From: Bordetella flabilis | GTDB taxonomy: Bacteria; Pseudomonadota; Gammaproteobacteria; Burkholderiales; Burkholderiaceae_B | NCBI RefSeq assembly: GCF_001676725.1 | Contig: NZ_CP016172.1 | Coordinates: 5,022,001-5,086,000, forward strand | Length of the DNA stretch: 64,000 nucleotides | Reading direction: 5' to 3' | Shown: positions 1-7,759 of the stretch, one piece after another | Layout: every line of letters starts with the position of its first letter | Numbering within the stretch: the stretch's first letter is position 1 | Notes under the pieces: model-generated | Told to the model about the DNA's origin: nothing | The model's input: only the letters and a program-made list of their open reading frames with translations | Database searches by the model: none | Program-made: the position numbers and the translations under genes

Positions 1-1526
1 TGGACCACATGCCGGTGCTTGCCATCGTCGGACAGCAGGCGCGCGCCGCGCTGGGTGGGCATTACCAGCAGGAACTCGACCTGGTGTCCATGTTCAAGGA
101 TGTGGCCGGCGCCTTTGTGCAACAGGCCACCGTGCCGGAGCAAGTGCGCCACCTGGTCGACCGCGCCATTCGTATCGCCCTCGGCACGCGGCAGGTCACT
201 GCCCTGGTGCTCCCCAACGACCTCCAGGACCTGCCCTACGAGGAGCCGGGCCGCAAGCACGGGACGGTGCATTCAGGCGTCGGTTACCGGCCGCCGCGCA
301 GCGTCCCTTATCCCGCCGATCTGCAGCGCGCCGCCGAGGTCCTGAACGCGGGCAGGAAGGTCGCCATCCTGGTGGGCGCCGGCGCGCTGGGGGCCGGCGC
401 CGAAGTCACCGCCCTCGCCGACAAGCTGGGCGCCGGTGTCGCCAAGGCCCTGCTGGGCAAGGCCGTGCTGCCCGACGACCTGCCCTGGGTCACCGGCTCC
501 ATCGGCCTGCTCGGCACCGAGCCCAGCTACAAGCTCATGACCGAATGCGACACCCTGCTGATGATCGGCTCCGGCTTCCCGTATTCCGAGTTCCTGCCCA
601 AGGAGGGCCAGGCCCGCGGCGTACAGATCGATATCAAGCCGGACATGCTGAGCCTGCGCTACCCGATGGAGGTCAACCTGGTCGGCGACAGCGCGGAAAC
701 GCTGCGCGAGCTGTTGCCGCTATTGACGGCGAAGACCGACCGGGCCTGGCGCGACAGCATCGAGGAATGGACCGGGGACTGGTGGAAGAAACTGGAAGCA
801 CGCGCGCTGGCGGATGCCGAGGTCGGCGTCAACCCACAACGGACCATATGGGAGCTTTCGCCGCGTATCCCCGCGGACGCCATCGTGACCAGCGATTCGG
901 GATCGGTGGCGAACTGGTACGCCCGCGACCTGAAGGTGCAACAGGGCATGATGTGTTCCCTCTCGGGCGGGCTGGCGTCGATGGGCGCGGCAGTGCCCTA
1001 TGCCATCGCGGCCAAGTTTGCCTATCCGCACCGGCCCGTCATCGCCCTGGTCGGCGATGGCGCCATGCAGATGAACAACATGGCCGAACTGATCACGGTC
1101 GCGAAGTACTGGAAGGAATGGGGCGACCCGCGCTGGATCTGCATGGTGTTGAACAACGAAGACCTGAACCAGGTGACGTGGGAGCAGCGCGTCATGGAAG
1201 GCGACCCCAAGTTCGAGGCTTCGCAGCGCATTCCCCATGTGTCCTATCATCAATTCGCCGAGTCGATCGGCCTGCGCGGCATCCATGTCGACCGCGCCGA
1301 AGCCATGGCGGGCGCGTGGGAGCAGGCCTTGGCGTCGGACCGCCCGGTGGTGATAGACGTCAAGACGGACCCGAATGTGCCGCCCCTGCCGCCGCATATC
1401 ACACTGGCCCAGGCCAAGGCCTTCGCATCGACCTTGCTCAAGGGCGATCCGGATCAGGGCAGCGTCATCGCCAACACCGCGCGACAGGTACTGAGTGCGG
1501 TATTGCCCGGAAACCGTAAGAAATAA
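1..1526 (+). CDS. Thiamine-diphosphate-requiring enzyme (pyruvate oxidase/acetolactate synthase superfamily), 5' truncated
   Basis: The reading frame is open from the first base of the window, and the first ATG (base 9) lies inside conserved sequence (HMPVLAIVGQQARAALGG). The true start is therefore outside the window and roughly 90 residues are missing. What remains is the end of the PYR domain, the central domain (about residues 100-240 of the visible part) and the C-terminal PP domain. The PP domain carries the thiamine-diphosphate/Mg motif that starts GDGAMQMNN and ends LNNEDLN. Members decarboxylate 2-oxo acids and then oxidise or condense the product; the substrate cannot be read from sequence. 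The SDR gene starts 14 bp downstream, so the two are probably cotranscribed. A link to the NRPS cluster further right is not shown, because a 326-bp gap and a strong hairpin separate them. Confidence 0.85.
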   Translation, partial: DHMPVLAIVGQQARAALGGHYQQELDLVSMFKDVAGAFVQQATVPEQVRHLVDRAIRIALGTRQVTALVLPNDLQDLPYEEPGRKHGTVHSGVGYRPPRSVPYPADLQRAAEVLNAGRKVAILVGAGALGAGAEVTALADKLGAGVAKALLGKAVLPDDLPWVTGSIGLLGTEPSYKLMTECDTLLMIGSGFPYSEFLPKEGQARGVQIDIKPDMLSLRYPMEVNLVGDSAETLRELLPLLTAKTDRAWRDSIEEWTGDWWKKLEARALADAEVGVNPQRTIWELSPRIPADAIVTSDSGSVANWYARDLKVQQGMMCSLSGGLASMGAAVPYAIAAKFAYPHRPVIALVGDGAMQMNNMAELITVAKYWKEWGDPRWICMVLNNEDLNQVTWEQRVMEGDPKFEASQRIPHVSYHQFAESIGLRGIHVDRAEAMAGAWEQALASDRPVVIDVKTDPNVPPLPPHITLAQAKAFASTLLKGDPDQGSVIANTARQVLSAVLPGNRKK

Positions 1527-1540
1527 GGAAGCCACCGACC

Positions 1541-2647
1541 ATGCCGCATTCATCGTCAGGGACCGGCTCCCTCGCCCGCAGTCCCGCCGCCATCCATGCG
1601 CCGCACCCTACCCCCACATCCGCCCGCGGCTTGCATGTGCCGCGCATTGTCGTCGTCACCGGCGCCAGCGCCGGCCTCGGCCGGGCCATCGCGCATGCCT
1701 TCGCCGCGGAGGGCGCCGACGTGGCGCTGCTCGCACGCGACGCCGGCGCATTGGCCGCCGCCGCGGAAGAAGTACGCGCCTACGGGGTACGCGCACTTTC
1801 CATCGCCGTGGACGTCAGCGACGCCACGGCCGTGGAAGCGGCCGCCGACCGCGTCGAAACGGAACTCGGGCCCATCGACACCTGGGTCAACAACGCGATG
1901 TTGACCATCTTCTCGCCACTGTCGTCCGTGACGCCGGAAGAATACACACGCGTCACCGCGGTGACCTACCTCGGCTATGTGTATGGCACCATGGCCGCGC
2001 TGCGACGCATGAGGGCGCGGGACCACGGCGTCATCGTGCAAGTGGGTTCCGCGCTCGCCTACCGGGCGATTCCGCTGCAGTCCGCGTATTGCGGTGCCAA
2101 GCACGGGGTGCGCGGCTTCACCGATGCGCTACGCAGCGAACTGCTGCACGACCGCAGCAAGGTGCATGTCACCATGGTGCAGATGCCGGCCTTGAACACG
2201 CCCCAGTTCGACTGGGCCGCATGCCGCATGCCCCATGCGCCACGGCCGGTCGCGCCCATCTATCAACCCGAAGTGGGCGCCCGCGCTGTCGTATGGGCCG
2301 CGCGGCACCGGCGCAGGGAGCTTTTCGTCGGTGTGTCCTCCATCGTGGCGATCGTCGCGAACAAGTTCTTTCCAGGCCTCATCGACCGCTACCTGGCGCG
2401 CACCAATTACCGCGCGCAACAGCGGCAGCAAGCGGTAAGCGCGGACCGTCCCGACAACCTGTGGCAGCCGGTCGGCGACCTGCATCGCACACGCGGCGGC
2501 TTCGATGCGGAGTCCACCGGGCACAGCACGGCGCTGTGGTTGTCCACGCACCGCACCGCCGTCCTGGGCGGCGCCTTGCTGGTCGCCGGCCTGCTATGGT
2601 CCGCGGCCTCGCGGCCCGCCGGACGCCGACGCCTTTCCCGCCGTTGA
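1541..2647 (+). CDS. SDR-family oxidoreductase with C-terminal membrane anchor
   Basis: A short-chain dehydrogenase/reductase of 368 residues. It has the nucleotide-binding glycine motif GASAGLG at residues 41-47, the NNA motif (WVNNAML) and the catalytic pair Y183/K187 (YCGAK). The core SDR fold ends near residue 280. The remainder is an extension of about 90 residues that ends in one hydrophobic segment (VLGGALLVAGLLW) followed by arginines, suggesting the enzyme is tethered to the membrane. The first 30 residues are low-complexity and may be dispensable. An AAGGAAG ribosome-binding site sits 8-9 bp before the chosen ATG. The substrate is unknown; membrane-tethered SDRs of this length occur with lipid and ketone reductions. 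It is likely cotranscribed with the upstream thiamine-diphosphate enzyme. Confidence 0.85.
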   Translation: MPHSSSGTGSLARSPAAIHAPHPTPTSARGLHVPRIVVVTGASAGLGRAIAHAFAAEGADVALLARDAGALAAAAEEVRAYGVRALSIAVDVSDATAVEAAADRVETELGPIDTWVNNAMLTIFSPLSSVTPEEYTRVTAVTYLGYVYGTMAALRRMRARDHGVIVQVGSALAYRAIPLQSAYCGAKHGVRGFTDALRSELLHDRSKVHVTMVQMPALNTPQFDWAACRMPHAPRPVAPIYQPEVGARAVVWAARHRRRELFVGVSSIVAIVANKFFPGLIDRYLARTNYRAQQRQQAVSADRPDNLWQPVGDLHRTRGGFDAESTGHSTALWLSTHRTAVLGGALLVAGLLWSAASRPAGRRRLSRR

Positions 2648-2973
2648 TCCATGCGCACGGCGCGGCGCCTGGCGCCCGCCCGGCGCCGGCAGCATCAGGC
2701 CTCCGGCCTGCATTGACAGCCACGGAGGACGCAACCCCACCCCGGGGCACGTTCCCGTGCGCACCGGTTCCGATGCGCGCCTGATCCGGCGCATGGCGGC
2801 CGCGAGCCCGCTTTGCGTGTTCCTGCATATCGGAACCGTCTGGTAATCCCCCATCCTCGCGACACGATCCCAGCGCCCGCCTACTCTCTGCGGCGCTGTA
2901 CCGAGGGGCCTGCCGAGCAGGCCCCTCGGTACGTCCGGGACATATCGTCTCCCATCCCTGCGCGAGGCTGCTC
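2648..2973. other. Intergenic region upstream of the oxygenase/NRPS cluster
   Basis: No supported gene. The only clear structure is the perfect hairpin at 2898-2932. Short open frames here run out of frame with the neighbours and have no ribosome-binding site. The promoter of the downstream cluster probably lies here or around the hairpin, but no convincing -35/-10 pair was found. Confidence 0.6.
2898..2932. terminator. Perfect 16-bp inverted repeat with 3-nt loop
   Basis: Bases 2898-2913 (GTACCGAGGGGCCTGC) are the exact reverse complement of 2917-2932, with loop CGA. There is no T-run on either side, so a classical intrinsic terminator is not proven. It lies about 250 bp after the SDR gene and 41 bp before the oxygenase start codon. 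It could end the upstream transcript or form part of the 5' leader of the cluster. Confidence 0.5.
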
Positions 2974-3975
2974 ATGATCGAACTACCGATCGATTTCTGT
3001 TTTACGCCGAAGGATGCGCTGGACCTGCAGCGCGCGCTGATCTCGATCACGGCGAATCCCTACACGGCTTACGCCAGCTTCTCGGTGGCGGTCGACGCGG
3101 TGATCGACGCGGGCGCCGTGCCGGCGCCCTTCATGGCCTGTTGCGAGACCCGGCGCCGCGCGAACACCTATGAACATCCCTACGTCGTGCTGCGCAACTG
3201 CCCGATCGATCCCAGCCTGCCCTATCTGGATTTCGACGATCCCGTCAAGGACAAACGCACGCGCAAGACGACCTATGTCGCCGAGGCTTTCCTCCTGCTG
3301 TACGCCAAGCTCATGGGGCAGGAACCCATCGGCTATGCCAATGTGAATGACGGCGACATCTTCCAGGACATCCATCCCAAGAAAAGCCTGGCGACCTCGC
3401 AGTCGCAGAAAGCGCTCAAGCCCATCTTCTTCCACAAGGACCTGGCGAACCATTTCGTCCGCCCCGACTGGGTCAACATTCTGGGACTGCGGTCGTCTGC
3501 CCGGAACCGCGTGTACACCTCCTTCGTTCGCAACAAGGATTTGCTCGCCGCCCTGGGCGAGGATGTGCGCGACGCGCTGCGCCAACCGGAATTCCATACG
3601 CCCTACGACGACCTCACGGTACACGGCGGCAAGGTGATCCTGGGCGAAGCGGAGGTCCATCCGGTGCTCGGGGGCGCCACGCCCACGGACATCCGCTTCT
3701 TCGAGAACCGCACCAGGGGACTGACACCACGCGCCGAGCAGGCCATCGAACAGCTCATCGGCGCACTGCACCGCCTGAAGAAGCGGGTCCAGATCCTGCC
3801 CGGCGACCTCGTCGGGGCGGCCAACAACGATTGCCTCCACAACAAGGATGTCGGCGAGATCGCCGACCCGGATGCGCTCAGAAACCGTTGGCTGATGAAG
3901 ACCGTCAATGTGCGGGCGCTCGAACACCACGCCGGCCACTTCCTGAGCGACCGGCCGCGCGTGGTCAACGGCTGA
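2974..3975 (+). CDS. 2-oxoglutarate/Fe(II)-dependent amino-acid oxygenase (TauD/AsnO/VioC-like)
   Basis: A 333-residue protein with the clavaminate-synthase-like fold signature. The iron-binding facial triad appears as H154-x-D156 (FFHKDLANHF) and the distal H289 (NNDCLHNKDVGEI). R305 (RNRWLMKTVNV) is positioned to hold the 2-oxoglutarate carboxylate. The spacing of the distal His, an acidic stretch and then RxRWL matches amino-acid beta/gamma-hydroxylases that serve NRPS pathways (AsnO, VioC and relatives). It probably hydroxylates a free or carrier-bound amino acid. Its stop codon overlaps the NRPS start (TGATG), so the two are translationally coupled and the NRPS substrate is its likeliest target. 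Desaturation or another oxidation is possible. Fold and iron site are well supported; the substrate is inferred. Confidence 0.85.
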   Translation: MIELPIDFCFTPKDALDLQRALISITANPYTAYASFSVAVDAVIDAGAVPAPFMACCETRRRANTYEHPYVVLRNCPIDPSLPYLDFDDPVKDKRTRKTTYVAEAFLLLYAKLMGQEPIGYANVNDGDIFQDIHPKKSLATSQSQKALKPIFFHKDLANHFVRPDWVNILGLRSSARNRVYTSFVRNKDLLAALGEDVRDALRQPEFHTPYDDLTVHGGKVILGEAEVHPVLGGATPTDIRFFENRTRGLTPRAEQAIEQLIGALHRLKKRVQILPGDLVGAANNDCLHNKDVGEIADPDALRNRWLMKTVNVRALEHHAGHFLSDRPRVVNG

Positions 3976-6563
3976 TGGGGACCACGCCGATGTCGATACC
4001 TTCCCTGCTCGAATCCATCCGCCGCGGCGCGCAGGCCATGCCGTCGCGCATCGCCATCCACGATGGCACGCGCACATGCAGCCATGCGCGGCTGTGGACC
4101 CTGTCCGACCACGTCGCCGGGCGGCTGCGCGAAGCCGGTGTGGCGCCCGGCGATGTGGTCGGCATCGCCCTGCCCCGCTCCACGGAATGGGTGGCCGCCA
4201 TGCTGGGCGTCCTGAAGTGCGGCGCCGCCTATCTTCCGCTGGACCCGGACTATCCGCATGACCGCCTCGCGTTCTGCATCGAGGACAGCGGCGCCCGCCA
4301 TGTGATCGCCGGCGCGGGAACGCCGCGCATCGGTACCCGCACGACGCTGTCCATGGACAGCCTGCTGCGGGCGCAGGCAACCGCCGCCACGCTGCCCGCG
4401 CCGGATGCGGGCGCGCCCGCGTACGTGCTGTACACGTCCGGCTCCACCGGCCGCCCCAAGGGCGTCGTCGTCTCCATGGCCGCGCTTGCCTACCAGATGG
4501 ACTGGTTCGTGCGCCAGTTCGCCTTCACCGCCGACGACGTTGTCGTGCACAAGACGTCCACGGCGTTCGACGCGTCCGTGTGGGAGTACCTGGCCCCGCT
4601 CATGGTGGGCGGCGCCATGGTCATCGCCGGGAACGCGCCGGCCGCCATCGCGCAGGCGGCGCAGCAGCACCGCGCCACTATCCTGCAGGTGGTCCCCGCC
4701 GTGATGCAGGCCATGACCGAACCGGCCTTGATGGCGGCGCTGCGCAGCGTGCGCATGCTGTTCTGCGGCGGCGAGCCGCTGCCCAGGCGCCTGGTCGACC
4801 AGGTGCATGCGTACCTGCCCATTCCCGTCGTCAACCTCTACGGCCCGACGGAAACCACGGTCCAGTGCGCCTTCCATGTGTGCGAGCCGGGCCAGGCCGA
4901 CGAGCGGGATCCCGTGCCGCTGGGCAAGCCGATACCGGGCACCGTCTTCCGTATCCTCGGTGCGGACGCGCAAGCCGGCGCGGGCGAACTGCTGATAGAA
5001 GGTCCCGGCGTGGCGCAAGGCTACCAGGGCCTGCCCCAGGAAACCGCGTCCCGCTTCGGCGTCTCGCCCGGCACGGGACAGCGCAGCTATCGCTCCGGTG
5101 ACCTTGTGCGGCTGGACGACCACGGCGACTACCTCTTCCTGGGCCGCGCCGATAACCAGGTGAAGCTGCGCGGGCTGCGGATCGAGCTCGAGGAAATCGA
5201 GGCCGCCCTGTGCCGCACGGTGCCTGGCGTGCGGCACGCGACCGCCGTGATCAATGCGGCGGAGCAGATCGAAGCCTACGTCGAAGTCCGGCCCGGCGAC
5301 TGGGACGAGGCCGCCGCGCGCGCGGCCATGGCGGAGGCGCTGCCACGTCACATGCAGCCCGCGATACTCACCCCGCTCGAACATCTTCCCCTGTTGCCGA
5401 ACGGCAAGCATGACCGCAATGCGGTCAAGGCAATGGCCGCGGCACGCGGCGCTGCGCCCGCCCCGGCCCCCGAAGCACAGGAGGCGTCCCGTCCCCCGCA
5501 GGGCGCGTGTGCGGCGGGCGTCGCCGAGCAGGTGAGGACCATCTGGGCGGCACTGCTGCCCCACAGCACCGGCGACGACAGCCATTTCTTCCAGGCCGGC
5601 GGGCATTCCCTGCTGGCCATGCGCCTGGTGGCCCGGATCAACGCCGCGCTCGATGTGCAACTATTGGCTGTCACGCTGTTCGCCCGCCCGACCTTGCGCT
5701 GCCTGATCGACATGGTCGAACAAGCCGTGCGGGAACGCGAGCGGCCCGCCGTGACCTCGGGCATCGTCAGGATCGCGGGGCAGTCCGGGCAGCCGCCCAT
5801 CTGGTTCGTCCATCCCGCGGGTGGCGGGATATGGTGTTACCGCGACATCGCCACCTCCGTGCGGACAGTCGAATCGCTGGGTATCTCGTGCGAACCGCGC
5901 GGCGGCGCGGGCGCCTACGAGAACAACGTACCGCGCATGGCGCGCTGGTACGCGGACCGTGTACTGGCGCATCAATCCGATGGCCCCTATGTGCTTTGCG
6001 GATACAGCTTCGGGGGCACGGTTGCCCACGAGATGGCCGTGGACCTGCAATCGCGCGGGGCACACGTGGCGCTGCTGGTCCTGCTCGATACCTTCATCAC
6101 GCGCGCCACCGGCGGCGACATACTGGACTTCGTCACCAGCTATGCCCGCAAGCTCGCCGATGGCGCCGACCATGCGCCCTCACGCGCGCAGTTGGGTGGA
6201 ATGTCCATCGACGAGCGCAACCGCGTGCTGCTGAAGATGGGCGTACAAGGAGGACATCTACCCGCCGACGCGTCGATGCAGGACCTGGAACAGGGTCTTG
6301 CGATGTGGATCGCGAACAACCTCGCCGCCTCGACGCATCAGCCGCACGGCAAGTTCAATGGGCCCACGCTGTTCATCCGCTGCACCGGCAACACGCGTGA
6401 CAGCCTGGACGGCTGGCCAAGCCTGCTGGGGGACCTCCACGTGCGCGATGTGCCCGCGGACCACTTCACGGTGTATCGCCCTCCCGTCGCCACGCACGTC
6501 GCCGCGCTCATCGAACAGGCCGTCAGGCAGTTCGTACCGCACTACGCGCATGTTCCGGCCTGA
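3975..6563 (+). CDS. Single-module NRPS: adenylation - carrier protein - thioesterase
   Basis: From the ATG overlapping the oxygenase stop (3975) the protein has 862 residues; ATG 3990 is an alternative. The adenylation domain (about 1-505) shows core motifs YTSGSTGRPKG (from residue 153), NLYGPTETT, YRSGDLVRL, GRADNQVKLRG and LPNGKHDR. The carrier domain has the phosphopantetheine serine S545 in GGHSLL. The type-I thioesterase has S678 (GYSFGG), D705 and H830 (ADHFTVY). There is no condensation, oxidase, epimerase or methyltransferase domain. The pocket residues read by hand from the A4-A5 region are D-A-W-Q-F-G-L-V-Q, which resembles remembered glutamine codes. The protein should load one amino acid and release it itself, perhaps by cyclisation or transfer. 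The 3' end overlaps the exporter gene by 14 bp. No MbtH-like gene is nearby. Confidence 0.9.
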   Translation: MGTTPMSIPSLLESIRRGAQAMPSRIAIHDGTRTCSHARLWTLSDHVAGRLREAGVAPGDVVGIALPRSTEWVAAMLGVLKCGAAYLPLDPDYPHDRLAFCIEDSGARHVIAGAGTPRIGTRTTLSMDSLLRAQATAATLPAPDAGAPAYVLYTSGSTGRPKGVVVSMAALAYQMDWFVRQFAFTADDVVVHKTSTAFDASVWEYLAPLMVGGAMVIAGNAPAAIAQAAQQHRATILQVVPAVMQAMTEPALMAALRSVRMLFCGGEPLPRRLVDQVHAYLPIPVVNLYGPTETTVQCAFHVCEPGQADERDPVPLGKPIPGTVFRILGADAQAGAGELLIEGPGVAQGYQGLPQETASRFGVSPGTGQRSYRSGDLVRLDDHGDYLFLGRADNQVKLRGLRIELEEIEAALCRTVPGVRHATAVINAAEQIEAYVEVRPGDWDEAAARAAMAEALPRHMQPAILTPLEHLPLLPNGKHDRNAVKAMAAARGAAPAPAPEAQEASRPPQGACAAGVAEQVRTIWAALLPHSTGDDSHFFQAGGHSLLAMRLVARINAALDVQLLAVTLFARPTLRCLIDMVEQAVRERERPAVTSGIVRIAGQSGQPPIWFVHPAGGGIWCYRDIATSVRTVESLGISCEPRGGAGAYENNVPRMARWYADRVLAHQSDGPYVLCGYSFGGTVAHEMAVDLQSRGAHVALLVLLDTFITRATGGDILDFVTSYARKLADGADHAPSRAQLGGMSIDERNRVLLKMGVQGGHLPADASMQDLEQGLAMWIANNLAASTHQPHGKFNGPTLFIRCTGNTRDSLDGWPSLLGDLHVRDVPADHFTVYRPPVATHVAALIEQAVRQFVPHYAHVPA

Positions 6564-7749
6564 ACGCAGCCTGCGCGGCGCGCCGCGGCATCTTGGCGTG
6601 CTGATCGCCATGACATCCATTTGCGGTTTCATGGCGACGGACATTTTCCTGCCCGCGGTCCCGGCCTTGAAGCAGGCATACGGCAGGACCGCCACCGAGA
6701 TCCAGGCGCTTTTCTCCGTCTTCCTTTATGCCCTGGCGGCCGGACAACTGGCGCACGGAGCGCTCGCCGACGCCATCGGCCGGCGCACCCCCTTGCTGCT
6801 TTCACTCGGCCTGTATTCGGTGGCCTCGCTGGCCATCCCGTATACCGCCGACTATGACCTGGTGCTGTGCTGGCGCATGGTCCAGGCCTTCGGCGCCTGT
6901 GGCGCCATCGTGGTCGGGCGCGCAATCGCGGCCGACTTTTATAGCGGCCACGGCCTGACCCGGTTCTTCCTGAACGTATCCGTGGTGGTCGGCATGTCGC
7001 CCGCGCTGGCGCCCGCGATCGGGCAGTTGCTCTACGCGCAGTTCGGCTGGGAAGCCTGCTTTCTGTTCACCGCGGCCTTCGGCGCGGCGCTATGGATGCT
7101 GGCCTGTGCGGCGGTGCCGCAATCGCGGGCACGACCGGCCATGCCGGCACCGTCGACCGGCGGCGCTGCCCGCAGATACGCCACCGTCCTGGCCACGCCG
7201 GCCTTTCGCCTGAATGCCGGCGTTATCGCGATATCCCAGGCCGCATACTTCGCCTATCTGGCCGAGTCGACCTTCCTGCTGCTGCACCAGGGATGGCCCC
7301 GCGCCTGGCTTGGCTATACCTATGCCAGCCTGGCCTTCGCCTACGTGGCCGGCAATCTCACCGCCCGCGATCTCGCCGCGCGAGTCGGCGCTGCGCGGGT
7401 CTATCGCTGGGGCATCGGCCTTTTCCTGTGCGCGGGGATCGTTCTGGCGGCCGGCCTGGCGCTGCGCCCGGCATCGACCGTCATCATGCTGGCCGGCGTG
7501 TCGACACTGACCTTCGCCAACGGCTTCCTGCTGCCCCTGGGCACCGCCGCCGCGATCGGCGCCGTGCCGGCCCATGCGGGGTCCGCCGCGGGCATGGCGG
7601 GTTTCATCCAATTGTCATGCGCCGCGCTCGCCGCGCAGTGCATCGGGCCGCTTACAGCGCACCAGCCGTCCGCCTTCGGCGCCGTGATGCTTGCGCTCGG
7701 ACTGCTGAATTCCCTGCTCTATCTGGCGCATCGAAGGCGCCATCCTTGA
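6550..7749 (+). CDS. MFS drug-resistance transporter, Bcr/CflA type
   Basis: From the ATG at 6550, 13 bp inside the end of the NRPS gene, the product has 399 residues. That is the usual length for the Bcr/CflA group of 12-helix proton-driven exporters. Hydrophobic segments run through the whole protein. The early pattern FMATDIFLPAVPALKQAY and the loop motif GALADAIGRRTPLLL (MFS motif A, between helices 2 and 3) are typical of this group. The inner-membrane location and the overlap with the NRPS gene point to export of the cluster's product, or to self-resistance. The longer open frame upstream of 6550 is a shadow of the NRPS gene. Confidence 0.88.
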   Translation: MFRPERSLRGAPRHLGVLIAMTSICGFMATDIFLPAVPALKQAYGRTATEIQALFSVFLYALAAGQLAHGALADAIGRRTPLLLSLGLYSVASLAIPYTADYDLVLCWRMVQAFGACGAIVVGRAIAADFYSGHGLTRFFLNVSVVVGMSPALAPAIGQLLYAQFGWEACFLFTAAFGAALWMLACAAVPQSRARPAMPAPSTGGAARRYATVLATPAFRLNAGVIAISQAAYFAYLAESTFLLLHQGWPRAWLGYTYASLAFAYVAGNLTARDLAARVGAARVYRWGIGLFLCAGIVLAAGLALRPASTVIMLAGVSTLTFANGFLLPLGTAAAIGAVPAHAGSAAGMAGFIQLSCAALAAQCIGPLTAHQPSAFGAVMLALGLLNSLLYLAHRRRHP

Positions 7750-7759
7750 CGAGGCCACC

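Noticed and set aside
3831..3974. N-terminal extension of the NRPS protein
   Set aside because: It is the shadow of the end of the oxygenase gene in another frame; NRPS similarity begins after 3975 and the overlapping start is typical of coupled genes.
3603..5660. 685-codon minus-strand open frame opposite the NRPS gene
   Set aside because: Shadow of the adenylation domain, with no recognisable motif.
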